Positions 1-7,495 of a DNA stretch of 10,390 bases are shown here, in pieces. A model generated the notes under the pieces. The model was given only the letters and a program-made list of their open reading frames with translations, did not search any database and had not been told where the DNA came from. A program made the position numbers and the translations under genes. Positions within the stretch are counted from its first letter, which is position 1; the number at the start of each line of letters is the position of its first letter. Source of the DNA: JAAYFT01 sp036562765 (GTDB lineage: Bacteria; Bacillota; Clostridia; Tissierellales; Tissierellaceae); assembly GCA_036562765.1 (NCBI GenBank), contig DATCJO010000074.1:1-10390 (forward strand), given 5' to 3'.

Positions 1-80
1 ATCTACATTTAACTATAGTATTTTATATCAACTAAAAATATATGTCAATGAAAAGAAAATAATATGTAACTAGATTGTAA

Positions 81-109
81 TATCTAATTATTTACAAATA
101 TAGTATAAT
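81..109 (+). promoter_or_regulatory. Candidate sigma-A promoter of the SLH protein gene
   Basis: A perfect TATAAT -10 hexamer lies at 104-109, which would start transcription near 116 and leave a leader of about 22 bases before the ATG at 138. The position 17 bases upstream (81-86, TATCTA) is a poor -35. A better-looking TTGTAA at 75-80 is too far away (23-base spacer). The rest of 1-120 is AT-rich and shows no other feature. The -10 is convincing; the -35 is not, so an activator or an unusual spacing is possible. Confidence 0.4.
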
Positions 110-123
110 TAAATCATAAGAAC

Positions 124-131
124 AAGGGGGG
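124..131 (+). promoter_or_regulatory. Ribosome binding site that decides the SLH protein start
   Basis: AAGGGGGG at 124-131 lies 6 bases before the ATG at 138, which is ideal spacing. An in-frame TTG at 132 directly abuts this element and could not use it. The ATG at 138 is therefore preferred, giving a signal peptide that begins Met-Arg-Lys-Thr. Confidence 0.8.
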
Positions 132-137
132 TTGCGT

Positions 138-3100
138 ATGAGAAAAACAATATCGTTAATATTAGCTTTTGTTCTAACATTCTCTATATTTATTAATACA
201 TGGAATGTTTATGCAGATGATTTATATGAAGAAGCAGGAAATATCTTAAAGGAATTGGGAGTATTAAAAGGAGATGAAAAAGGAAACTTACAGCTTAACA
301 ATTATTTTACTAGAGAACAAATGGTAGTAATGATGTCAAGATTATTTAATGAAGAAAATAATGCAAAAAGCTTCAATGATCCAAAAACACCAAACACCTT
401 TAAAGACCTTACAGGACAAAATGAAAGCGTTAAATTTTATACTCCATATATTAGGTGGGCTGTAAGTAAAGGACTAATAAAAGGGTTTGAAGACGGAACT
501 TTTGGATTTGGGAAAAATGTAACAGTTCAGCAATATCAAGCTGTTTTATTGAGAGCTTTAAAATACACTGAAGAAGCTGATGACTGGAATAATGTCCCCC
601 AACATGCAGAAAAATATAATTTAATGAAAGGATTATCATTGAGTCCAACTCAATATTTAACTAGAGGGCAAATGGCAGTAATGACTCTAAATGCCTTACA
701 ACAAGAAATCAACAGAGGTCTTATTACTTTGGCTGAATGGCTAGAAATAAGCTTACCTAAACCATTCGAAATAGAAGCTACAGTAAAAGTAGAAAATAAT
801 ACTGCTACATTTACTGGACAAGCTAAAGGTACTGAAAACCTATTTCTACACTTAAAACCTGCATCTTCAAGTATAACAACAGGAGATCAAATATTTAATA
901 TAATTCTCGATAAAGATGGAAAATTCACATATACAGTTAAAAATCTACAGGTAGGAAACTATCAATATAGGTTCCAAAGTGGAACAAACTATACAGATTA
1001 TAAACTATTTACAATAAAGACTCTACCCTTTGCTGTAGTTGATGTAAAAGCTTCAAACCTTAAAGAAATTACATTAACATTTACAAAACCAGTTGATAAA
1101 GAATTTAATTCAATAATTGGCAACTACAATACAACAGCTGGTTCTATAAAAGATATTAGATTTTATGATGACAATACAATAGTGCTTATCCTCAATGGAA
1201 CAATGAATGAAGGTATGACTTATAAGATTTCTGCTTCAAGAATTAAAGCTGATTCTGGCGAAGAAATCCAATTGAACAACTACGAATTTGAAGCAGTAGA
1301 CAAAGAAGCACCAAAGATAACCTCCGTTAAACAATTAGGAACAAAAGGATTAAAAGTATACCTATCTGAACCTGTAAAAGATGCTTATATAGGCAATTTC
1401 AAGGTAGATGGGAAGACTTTTCCTGGAACTGTTGATTTAAACTATAATATTGTAACTTTAACATACTTCTCATCTTCTTATACATTATCAGAAGGCACTC
1501 ACACATTAACAGTTTCTGACCTTGAAGATTTTGCTGGAAACATAACAGAAGACGAGGATTTTTCATTTAAGATAGTTAAAGATACTAAAGCACCATACAT
1601 AGTTGATGCTACTGCCACTTTAGAAGAAGTAATTATAGAATTCAGCGAAGAAATTGACCCAGAAGTATCAGAAGACACTAGAAACTTCTACTGGATAGAT
1701 AGAAATGTGGCTAGATATCCTGACAAGGTTACCATAGAAGAAAACAAAGCCATGCTTGAATTTACCAAGTATAGGCTAACTCAGGATGAATACACAACTA
1801 TATATGTAGAACACATTGCAGACTATTCAGGAAACTATTTAAAATCAGATGAAATTGATGTACTTCCAGAAATAGATTCTTCAAAACCTGAAGTAGTAAA
1901 CTACACTGTATCTGAAGATGGTAAAACAATAACCATATACTTCAGTAAAAATGTCTATGGAAATCAAAAATATTATTATTCAATAGTGGATGAATCAAAT
2001 AGGCCAATAACCATTTTAGATATACAAGGCTCAGGAAAAGAATATAAAATAATCTTAAGTTCTGCCTTGCCAGCTGGCTTAAATACCTTAACCATCGAAG
2101 GTATACAAGACACTACACCACTTAGAAATACAATGAAGCCATTTACTGCTACAATAAATATGAGAGACATTGAAAAACCAAAATTAGTAAACTTTACTGG
2201 CTATGGCAACAGAATAATAGTATACTTTAGCAAACCTATGGATGTAAAAACTGTTTCAAATTATGCCAACTATATAATGACCTACAATGGCAAGCAGTTA
2301 CGTATACCAAGTTATACAATCTTCACATTAAGCAACGACAATAAGACATTAACAATTACATTGCCAGAATACTATACCGATGGCAATAAGATAATGGTAG
2401 GAGCTGAAGGAAACCTTACTGCTTTGAGCATTATAGGTCTAAAAGATACAAGCGGAAATGATACCGATCCATTAATTATAGATATTACATTTGATTCAAA
2501 TGTATCTGAAAGTGCAAAAGCAGTAGATTACTATAAAGATAAGCCTGGATATGAAGGAATATTAATAGAGACAAACATTATAAAAGTTAGATTCAGCATG
2601 CCTATTAAATCTGCAAGTATACGTGACTTCTCAATCCTTGGAAGGACAATATACGATGTTGTTGCAGATGGCACAGATGAAGTAACAATCTATCTTGACC
2701 CAGTAGAAGGTGATTATACAATACCAAGCTTCTTAACTATATCACCTAATAATAAGATTAAAACCATTATTGACGCACCTGTAGAAGGAGGGTTAGTACA
2801 TCTGCTTGACAGAATTCCTCCAAAAGTTATAAGTACCAACCAATTATTAAAGGTAAGTGGAAATGTTATAGAAGTACCATTTACTAAGGAACTTGAAGAA
2901 GAAGGAGTATCATTATATAGAAGAGATATAGAAATAATAAGGCTTGCAGATAATAAGATTTTAAGTAAAGATGACTACACAACATCTTTGAAATCAACAG
3001 ATAAGTCAGTATTACTCATAACAATAAAAAGGCCAGAAATTACTTCAAAATATTCAATTAAACTAGTTGGAGAAAATAATTCAGACCATTTATTCTATAT

Positions 3101-3173
3101 AAGAGACATTAGCGGAAATTTAGCTCTCCCATCAGGCATATATTACACAGAAAAAGAAATCCCAAAAAATTAA
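138..3173 (+). CDS. SLH-domain surface protein with tandem Ig-like modules (S-layer-type)
   Basis: Exported cell-surface protein of about 1011 residues; function beyond wall attachment is unknown. Residues 1-26 form a signal peptide (MRK, hydrophobic core, likely cleavage after VYA). Residues 28-190 hold three SLH modules, recognisable from GVLKG, GLIKG and NLMKG turns and from TRAE-like motifs: TREQ near 58, TVQQ near 129 and TRGQ near 176. SLH modules are known to bind pyruvylated secondary cell-wall polymer. From about residue 210 to the end there are about eight beta-rich modules resembling SbsA/Big_5 Ig-like domains. Their shared marks are an [F/Y]-[S/T]-K-P-type strand (TFTKPV, YLSEPV, EFSEEI, YFSKPM) and a D-x-S-G-N turn (DFAGN, DYSGN, DTSGN, DISGN). 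I see no cysteine, no enzyme domain and no sortase motif. The gene stands alone, convergent with the MurJ-like gene. It could be an S-layer protein or an adhesin; the SLH call is firm, the role is inference. Confidence 0.9.
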   Translation: MRKTISLILAFVLTFSIFINTWNVYADDLYEEAGNILKELGVLKGDEKGNLQLNNYFTREQMVVMMSRLFNEENNAKSFNDPKTPNTFKDLTGQNESVKFYTPYIRWAVSKGLIKGFEDGTFGFGKNVTVQQYQAVLLRALKYTEEADDWNNVPQHAEKYNLMKGLSLSPTQYLTRGQMAVMTLNALQQEINRGLITLAEWLEISLPKPFEIEATVKVENNTATFTGQAKGTENLFLHLKPASSSITTGDQIFNIILDKDGKFTYTVKNLQVGNYQYRFQSGTNYTDYKLFTIKTLPFAVVDVKASNLKEITLTFTKPVDKEFNSIIGNYNTTAGSIKDIRFYDDNTIVLILNGTMNEGMTYKISASRIKADSGEEIQLNNYEFEAVDKEAPKITSVKQLGTKGLKVYLSEPVKDAYIGNFKVDGKTFPGTVDLNYNIVTLTYFSSSYTLSEGTHTLTVSDLEDFAGNITEDEDFSFKIVKDTKAPYIVDATATLEEVIIEFSEEIDPEVSEDTRNFYWIDRNVARYPDKVTIEENKAMLEFTKYRLTQDEYTTIYVEHIADYSGNYLKSDEIDVLPEIDSSKPEVVNYTVSEDGKTITIYFSKNVYGNQKYYYSIVDESNRPITILDIQGSGKEYKIILSSALPAGLNTLTIEGIQDTTPLRNTMKPFTATINMRDIEKPKLVNFTGYGNRIIVYFSKPMDVKTVSNYANYIMTYNGKQLRIPSYTIFTLSNDNKTLTITLPEYYTDGNKIMVGAEGNLTALSIIGLKDTSGNDTDPLIIDITFDSNVSESAKAVDYYKDKPGYEGILIETNIIKVRFSMPIKSASIRDFSILGRTIYDVVADGTDEVTIYLDPVEGDYTIPSFLTISPNNKIKTIIDAPVEGGLVHLLDRIPPKVISTNQLLKVSGNVIEVPFTKELEEEGVSLYRRDIEIIRLADNKILSKDDYTTSLKSTDKSVLLITIKRPEITSKYSIKLVGENNSDHLFYIRDISGNLALPSGIYYTEKEIPKN
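219..707 (+). other. Region encoding the three SLH modules
   Basis: This segment encodes the wall-binding part of the surface protein. The second module is the best match to the family, with PYI-x-WAVSKGLIKGFEDGTFGF spacing typical of SLH. Its TRAE-like position reads TVQQ, so the usual arginine is absent. Modules 1 and 3 keep the arginine (TREQ, TRGQ). Confidence 0.85.
1023..3170 (+). repeat. Protein-level tandem repeat: Ig-like module array, period about 95 residues
   Basis: Module starts marked by an x-P-x-[VIL] entry strand fall at about 1023, 1308, 1590, 1884, 2175 and 2817, i.e. 95, 94, 98, 97 and then 2 x 107 residues apart. The double interval implies one further, more divergent module between 2490 and 2817. 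Each has a strand of the form hydrophobic-x-[FY]-[ST]-[KE]-[PEN] about 15-20 residues in, and most end with D-x-x-G-N. The repeats are diverged at the DNA level, so they are old duplications and not recent amplification. A further beta-rich stretch at about 765-1020 may be another, less typical module. Confidence 0.65.
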
Positions 3174-3201
3174 AATAAGGGCCATTTTACTGGCCCTTAT
3201 T
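3174..3201. terminator. Bidirectional intrinsic terminator between convergent genes
   Basis: A perfect 10-bp inverted repeat, AATAAGGGCC (3174-3183) and GGCCCTTATT (3192-3201), encloses an 8-base loop. Reading on the + strand it follows the SLH gene stop by one base and is followed by TATATTTTATATT. On the - strand it is followed by TTAATTTTTT, a better U-tract. The stop codon of the - strand MurJ-like gene (3202-3200) overlaps the stem. Confidence 0.85.
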
Positions 3202-4708
3202 ATATTTTATATTCCAACTTTAAATTTCTATAAATCAGCACATAAGACAGAATTCCTGATATGGACGACAATCCAACAGTAACTATATTGTATAATGGAA
3301 TATTTTCTTTAAATAATAGTGCTGCAACATAAATAATGCTAATTCCTGCTATCATTGCTGTAGACGATATTATAAGCCTTATGGCTGTATTTTTTATGCT
3401 TTCATTTCTAAATATCCCTAATTTCCTATCTAAATCAAAAACTCCAATAACCGCTATCATAATAGTTGATAGGCTTGATGCTAAAGCAACCCCTTTTATT
3501 CCCATGAATGGTACCAATAACAGATTTAACACTGCATTTATAGTTAGCATAGAAATTCCCAAGACAATTGGAGTCTGCATATCCTTCATGGAATAATATG
3601 CCCTAGTAATAAATGGAACCATTGCCATAGCAGGAAGCCCTAAAGCATAATACACTAATGCTTGGGAAGTAAAGAATGAAGCACCGCTATTTAAGGCACC
3701 TCTTTCAAAGAATATTTTAACTATAGGTTCTGCCATTACCATTAGTAAAATCGCTACAGGAATTGTAAATACCAAGAGATACCTAATTCCATTTCTAACT
3801 CTTTGCTTTAACATTTCTGTATCATTTTCTATGAAGCTTTCGGATAAAACTGGAAATATAACTGTAATACCTGCTGTTACAAATAAGTTTATAAATAGGC
3901 TTATGATTTCACTGGCATGTTTTAGTTCTAATACATTTCCTTCAGATAAAATAGATGCAAAAGTACTTCCAATAGAAGTATTCATCTGATTAATTACACT
4001 GCTGATAATTACAGTCAATAAGAATAAAAATGACTTTTTAATATTGTCATCTTTAAAATCTACTCTAAATTCATATTTATATCCCTTTTTCTTCATGGTG
4101 ATATATATTATATAAGCTTGAGATAAAACTGCAAACACAGTTGCTGCCATATAGCCCTTTAATCCATAATATCTCGCAAAGAAAATCAAATATACAATAA
4201 GGACCAATTCATAAACAGCCCCGCCTTTTGCCCCTGCTCTAAATCCATGTTCTGCTTGCAAATAAGCTCCCCCTATGGATTTAAACAAATATAATTCAAA
4301 AATTGGCAGCCCTGCCCTAAACATCCATACTGCATTTTCAAGCTCTATACTTTCCAAGCTTGGCCCAAATATCTTTATTATAATTGGGGCCCCAACAAAT
4401 CCAGCTGCAAATACTGCCAAAAATATTAAAAGTGTAATATTTATCAAATTATTTGTATATTCTACTTTCTTATCTAAGTCATACTTCTTTTTAATTTCCT
4501 GAAATAGGGGTATTAAGGCTAAAATTGCACTATCTCCAATAATTTTAGTAAACAGCATAATAGTGCTTAAAACCAAAATATAAGAATCAATTCTAAAGAC
4601 AATTCCATTTTCTATAATAATTTCCTTAATATTTATAAGGAACCTAGAAATTACAGCAAAAGCTATTAAATATAAAATATTTTTCCTCATAGCACTTGTA
4701 TTTGTCAT
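3200..4708 (-). CDS. MurJ/MviN-family lipid-linked precursor flippase, divergent
   Basis: Polytopic membrane protein of 502 residues with about 14 hydrophobic helices, the number and length expected for the MurJ (MviN) family of the MOP exporter superfamily. MurJ flips lipid II across the membrane for peptidoglycan synthesis. Family marks seen: an N-terminal S-R motif (21-22) followed by K-E (28-29), D41, the IFFERGAL segment (332-339), and YYALGLPAMAM (353-363) followed by TRAYYSMKDMQTPI. Aligned by eye with E. coli MurJ, R18 is kept as R22, but R24 becomes K28, R52 falls at T54/K55, and D269-R270 become S266-E267. The ATG at 4708 has AAGGAAG upstream at good spacing; Met7 lacks one. The gene is transcribed alone, divergent from opp. 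Family membership is firm. Lipid II as substrate is uncertain because of the changed residues, so no symbol is given; it could be a paralogue for another lipid-linked glycan. Confidence 0.85.
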   Translation of the reverse strand: MTNTSAMRKNILYLIAFAVISRFLINIKEIIIENGIVFRIDSYILVLSTIMLFTKIIGDSAILALIPLFQEIKKKYDLDKKVEYTNNLINITLLIFLAVFAAGFVGAPIIIKIFGPSLESIELENAVWMFRAGLPIFELYLFKSIGGAYLQAEHGFRAGAKGGAVYELVLIVYLIFFARYYGLKGYMAATVFAVLSQAYIIYITMKKKGYKYEFRVDFKDDNIKKSFLFLLTVIISSVINQMNTSIGSTFASILSEGNVLELKHASEIISLFINLFVTAGITVIFPVLSESFIENDTEMLKQRVRNGIRYLLVFTIPVAILLMVMAEPIVKIFFERGALNSGASFFTSQALVYYALGLPAMAMVPFITRAYYSMKDMQTPIVLGISMLTINAVLNLLLVPFMGIKGVALASSLSTIMIAVIGVFDLDRKLGIFRNESIKNTAIRLIISSTAMIAGISIIYVAALLFKENIPLYNIVTVGLSSISGILSYVLIYRNLKLEYKI

Positions 4709-4763
4709 AAAATCTTCCTTTTTGTTAGTTATTTTCGTTTGTTAAAATTTGCACAACATTTAT

Positions 4764-4792
4764 ATCATATCAGGTAATCGCCAAATTATCAA
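4764..4792 (-). promoter_or_regulatory. Promoter of the MurJ-like gene
   Basis: Read on the - strand: TTGATA (4792-4787), a 17-base spacer, then TATGAT (4769-4764) preceded by TG one base upstream, i.e. an extended -10. Transcription would begin near 4757, giving a leader of about 48 bases before the ATG at 4708. This is a good sigma-A-type match. Confidence 0.7.
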
Positions 4793-4812
4793 TACTTACC
4801 CAGTAATTTCCA

Positions 4813-4842
4813 TTGATACACCATATATTTTTATGCTAGAAT
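4813..4842 (+). promoter_or_regulatory. Promoter of the opp operon
   Basis: TTGATA (4813-4818), an 18-base spacer and TAGAAT (4837-4842) with an extended -10 TG at 4834-4835. Transcription would start near 4849, leaving about 39 bases of leader before oppA. I see no riboswitch-like fold or convincing operator in this leader. Confidence 0.7.
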
Positions 4843-4887
4843 TAAGATAATTTATTGCTTTATTAAATTAAAATAGGAGGCAAACAC

Positions 4888-6498
4888 ATGAAGAAATTGA
4901 CAACAATTATGTCCTTGCTTCTAGTAATGACCATACTTATTACTGGATGCTCTGGTGGAAAAACAGATACAAACAAAAAAATTCTAAGGACTAATAATTC
5001 AAGTGAACCTGGCTCATTGGACCCAGCATTGGCACAAGGAACACATGAATCATGGATTTTGGATCATGTTTTTGAAGGACTATTCAAAAAATCAGAAGAT
5101 GGAACGGTAGTTCCAGGTATGGCTGAGAGCTACACCCTTGCAGATGACCAAGTAACATATACTTTTAAACTTCGTGATGACATTAAGTGGTCAAATGGCG
5201 AACCTGTTACAGCCTATGACTTTGAATTTGCATGGAAGAGAGCTCTAGATCCAGCGTTAGCTGCTGATTATGCATACCAACTTTACTATATAAAGGGCGC
5301 TGAAAGCTACAATAATGGCCAAGGCACTGCAGATGATGTGGCAGTAAAAGCCCTTGACGACAGGACACTTGAAGTTGTATTGGAATCTCCTACTGCATAC
5401 TTCCTAGAACTTACTTCATTCTACACATATTACCCAGTATGTAAGGAAGTAGTAGAATCTAATCCAGACTGGGCAAAGGACCCTTCAACTTATGTATCAA
5501 ATGGTCCATTTAAGCTAACAGAATGGATACACAATGCAAAAATTATGATATTGAAAAATGAAAACTATTACGATGCAGATAAGGTTAAACTTGATGGTAT
5601 AGAATTTGCAATATTGGAAGATGAAAATACTGCATGGCAAAAATACCTAGGTGGGGAATTTGACTTCCTAACACCACTTCCACAAGCAGTAGTAGCACAA
5701 TTGAAAGCTGAAAACAATTCTGAATTAGTAATAGGCGGAGATGTTTCCGTTTACTACTACAACCTAAATACTACAATTGAACCATTTAATAATGTAAACA
5801 TAAGAAAAGCCTTGTCAATGGCCATCAATAGGCAAACAATAGTAGATAAAATTACTCAAGGTGGCCAACTTCCAGCAGAAGGTGTCGTCCCATTCGGCAT
5901 GCTTGATGAAAACGGAAATGAGTACAGGGATGGCGTAGGCAACTTAATTGAATACAATGTTGAAAAGGCTAAAGAATTATTCCAAAAGGGACTTGAAGAA
6001 ACTGGATTTAAAGCTGAAGACTTCAGCCAATTCTCAATCCTATACAATACTTCAGAAGGCCACAAGAAGATTGCTGAAGCAATTCAAGAAATGTGGAGGC
6101 AAAATCTTGGAATAGAAGTTCAACTAGAAAATGTAGACTTCCAAGTAAAATTAGACAGGGAAAAAGCAGGAGATTACCAAATTTCCCGTGCTGGTTGGGT
6201 TGGAGACTATATGGACCCAATTACTTTCATAGAGCTTTGGGAATCTTCTTCAAGTTTCAACGATGCTAAATTTAAGAACGACAGATATGATGAATTGGTA
6301 AAAACAGCAAAATCTACAGTAGATCAAAAAATCCGTATGGAAGCCATGAGAGAAGCAGAAAAACTAGTAATGGATAATATGCCTATTATTCCAATATACT
6401 TCTACACTCAACCATACGCTCAAAAATCATATGTAACAGGGGTCTTTAAACCACTTAATAGATATCCAGTATTAACCTACGCTGATATGAATAAATAA
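4888..6498 (+). CDS. oppA: OppA, oligopeptide-binding lipoprotein
   Basis: Extracellular, lipid-anchored receptor of 536 residues that captures oligopeptides and passes them to the OppBCDF importer. The signal peptide (1-20) ends in the lipobox I-T-G-C, so C21 is the lipidated residue. The mature part is a family 5 solute-binding protein: the signature block runs from about VPGMAESY (75-82) through FKLRDDIKWSNGEPVTAYDF (93-112). Other family marks are SNGPFKL (204-210), PFNNVNIRKALSMAINR (299-315) and AGWVGDYMDP (435-444). In E. coli OppA the aspartate in the matching W-x-x-D-Y segment contacts the peptide amino terminus; D440 is its likely counterpart. Length is usual for the family. TAGGAGG at 4874-4880, seven bases before the ATG, sets the start. 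It is first in the operon, followed by a hairpin that likely reduces readthrough. The exact peptide preference cannot be read from the sequence. Confidence 0.95.
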   Translation: MKKLTTIMSLLLVMTILITGCSGGKTDTNKKILRTNNSSEPGSLDPALAQGTHESWILDHVFEGLFKKSEDGTVVPGMAESYTLADDQVTYTFKLRDDIKWSNGEPVTAYDFEFAWKRALDPALAADYAYQLYYIKGAESYNNGQGTADDVAVKALDDRTLEVVLESPTAYFLELTSFYTYYPVCKEVVESNPDWAKDPSTYVSNGPFKLTEWIHNAKIMILKNENYYDADKVKLDGIEFAILEDENTAWQKYLGGEFDFLTPLPQAVVAQLKAENNSELVIGGDVSVYYYNLNTTIEPFNNVNIRKALSMAINRQTIVDKITQGGQLPAEGVVPFGMLDENGNEYRDGVGNLIEYNVEKAKELFQKGLEETGFKAEDFSQFSILYNTSEGHKKIAEAIQEMWRQNLGIEVQLENVDFQVKLDREKAGDYQISRAGWVGDYMDPITFIELWESSSSFNDAKFKNDRYDELVKTAKSTVDQKIRMEAMREAEKLVMDNMPIIPIYFYTQPYAQKSYVTGVFKPLNRYPVLTYADMNK

Positions 6499-6503
6499 TT
6501 TAG

Positions 6504-6537
6504 GTATTGGGACGACGTGGTCGTCCCATACTTTTTT
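6504..6537 (+). terminator. Intrinsic terminator/attenuator between oppA and oppB
   Basis: TGGGACGAC (6508-6516) pairs perfectly with GTCGTCCCA (6520-6528) around a 3-base GTG loop. The stem extends past one bulged T by GTA/TAC (6504-6506 with 6529-6531) and is followed at once by six T (6532-6537). This is a textbook rho-independent signal inside an operon. I see no convincing promoter between it and oppB, so partial termination with readthrough is the simplest reading. Confidence 0.85.
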
Positions 6538-6565
6538 ATAAATATAAACAGAAAGAAGGGACAAA

Positions 6566-7495
6566 ATGGCAAAATACCTAGCTAAAAGGCTTATTATGTC
6601 TATTATTACGATTTGGGCAATTATAACCATTACATTTATACTGATGCACTCCATACCAGGCAACCCCTTCATGAAAGAAGGAAAAATGCCCAAAGTAGTA
6701 TATGAAAACCTACAAAGAAAATATGGCTTAGACAAGCCTAAAATAGAACAATACTTTATATATCTTAAAAATATCCTAAAGGGCGACTTTGGCGATTCAA
6801 TGAAATCAAGAGTTGAAACTGTAAATGACATGATAAAAAGAGGATTTCCAGTATCTGCTCAAATTGGACTACAGGCCCTACTTATTGCATTAATCTTTGG
6901 GCCTGCATTAGGCGCACTGGCAGCACTTAATCAAAATAAAATTCCAGATTATATATCAATGGTAATAGCAATTTTAGGCATATCAGTACCTAGCTTCATA
7001 ATGGGCACCATATTCATTCAGTTTATCGCCAAAAACGTATCCTGGCTTCCTATAGGAGGATGGGGTACTTTTAACCATACAATACTACCATCCTTAGCCC
7101 TAGCATTAATGCCTCTAGCATACATGGCAAGGCTAATGCGCTCCAGTATGTTAGAAGTATTAAATCAAGACTATATAAAGACTGCAAAGTCAAAGGGGAT
7201 TTCAAAGGCTGCTGTAATACTAAAGCATGCTGTAAGAAATGCAATCCTACCTATTATATCTGTACTAGGTACTTTGATTTCCAACTTAATCGTAGGAAGC
7301 TTTGTAGTTGAAAAGATTTTTGGAATCCCTGGACTAGGTTCCTTTTTCGTAAGTTCAATTTCAAACAGGGATTACACACTAATTATGGGTACTACTGTCT
7401 TTTATTCAATTATTCTAATTGCAATGCTTCTATTAGTAGACATTGCATACATGATAATAGACCCAAGAATTAAGCTTACAAAGGAGGGCCGCTAA
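6566..7495 (+). CDS. oppB: OppB, oligopeptide ABC importer permease
   Basis: One of the two membrane subunits that form the peptide channel; 309 residues, usual for OppB/DppB. About six membrane helices are visible: 8-30, then after a long external loop (31-98) near 100-122, 130-152, 172-190, 228-250 and 274-298. The N-terminus (R-x-x-x-S-I-I-T-I-W, then HSIPGNP at 28-34) and the YGLDKP segment are typical of OppB. The EAA coupling loop that docks on the ATPase lies at about 202-229 (DYIKTAKSKG, with the conserved Gly at 211). EKIFGIPGLG (249-258) is another family mark. AGAAGGG upstream of the ATG supports the start. The stop TAA overlaps the oppC ATG by one base (TAATG), so translation of the two is probably coupled, matching their 1:1 assembly. 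Confidence 0.95.
   Translation: MAKYLAKRLIMSIITIWAIITITFILMHSIPGNPFMKEGKMPKVVYENLQRKYGLDKPKIEQYFIYLKNILKGDFGDSMKSRVETVNDMIKRGFPVSAQIGLQALLIALIFGPALGALAALNQNKIPDYISMVIAILGISVPSFIMGTIFIQFIAKNVSWLPIGGWGTFNHTILPSLALALMPLAYMARLMRSSMLEVLNQDYIKTAKSKGISKAAVILKHAVRNAILPIISVLGTLISNLIVGSFVVEKIFGIPGLGSFFVSSISNRDYTLIMGTTVFYSIILIAMLLLVDIAYMIIDPRIKLTKEGR

Noticed and set aside
132..140. TTG start at 132 for the SLH protein
   Set aside because: It directly abuts the Shine-Dalgarno run at 124-131, leaving no spacer. The ATG at 138 has ideal spacing.
451..648. Antisense open frame of about 65 codons within the SLH gene
   Set aside because: Overlaps a strongly supported gene, has no clear ribosome binding site and no recognisable domain; a chance frame.
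4731..4751. Possible CodY-like site upstream of the MurJ-like gene and opp
   Set aside because: The AT-rich stretch only loosely resembles the AATTTTC-W-GAAAATT palindrome, and such matches are common by chance in AT-rich DNA. It also lies outside the opp promoter.
4773..4800. Inverted repeat GGTAA ... TTACC as an operator
   Set aside because: Only 5-bp arms with an 18-base gap; too weak to separate from chance.
6532..6560. Promoter immediately upstream of oppB
   Set aside because: TATAAA-like sequences occur after the terminator U-tract, but there is no -35 at a suitable distance.
6472..6831. Antisense open frame of 119 codons across the oppA-oppB junction
   Set aside because: It runs through the terminator hairpin and into oppB on the opposite strand and has no recognisable family features; best explained as a shadow of the real genes.
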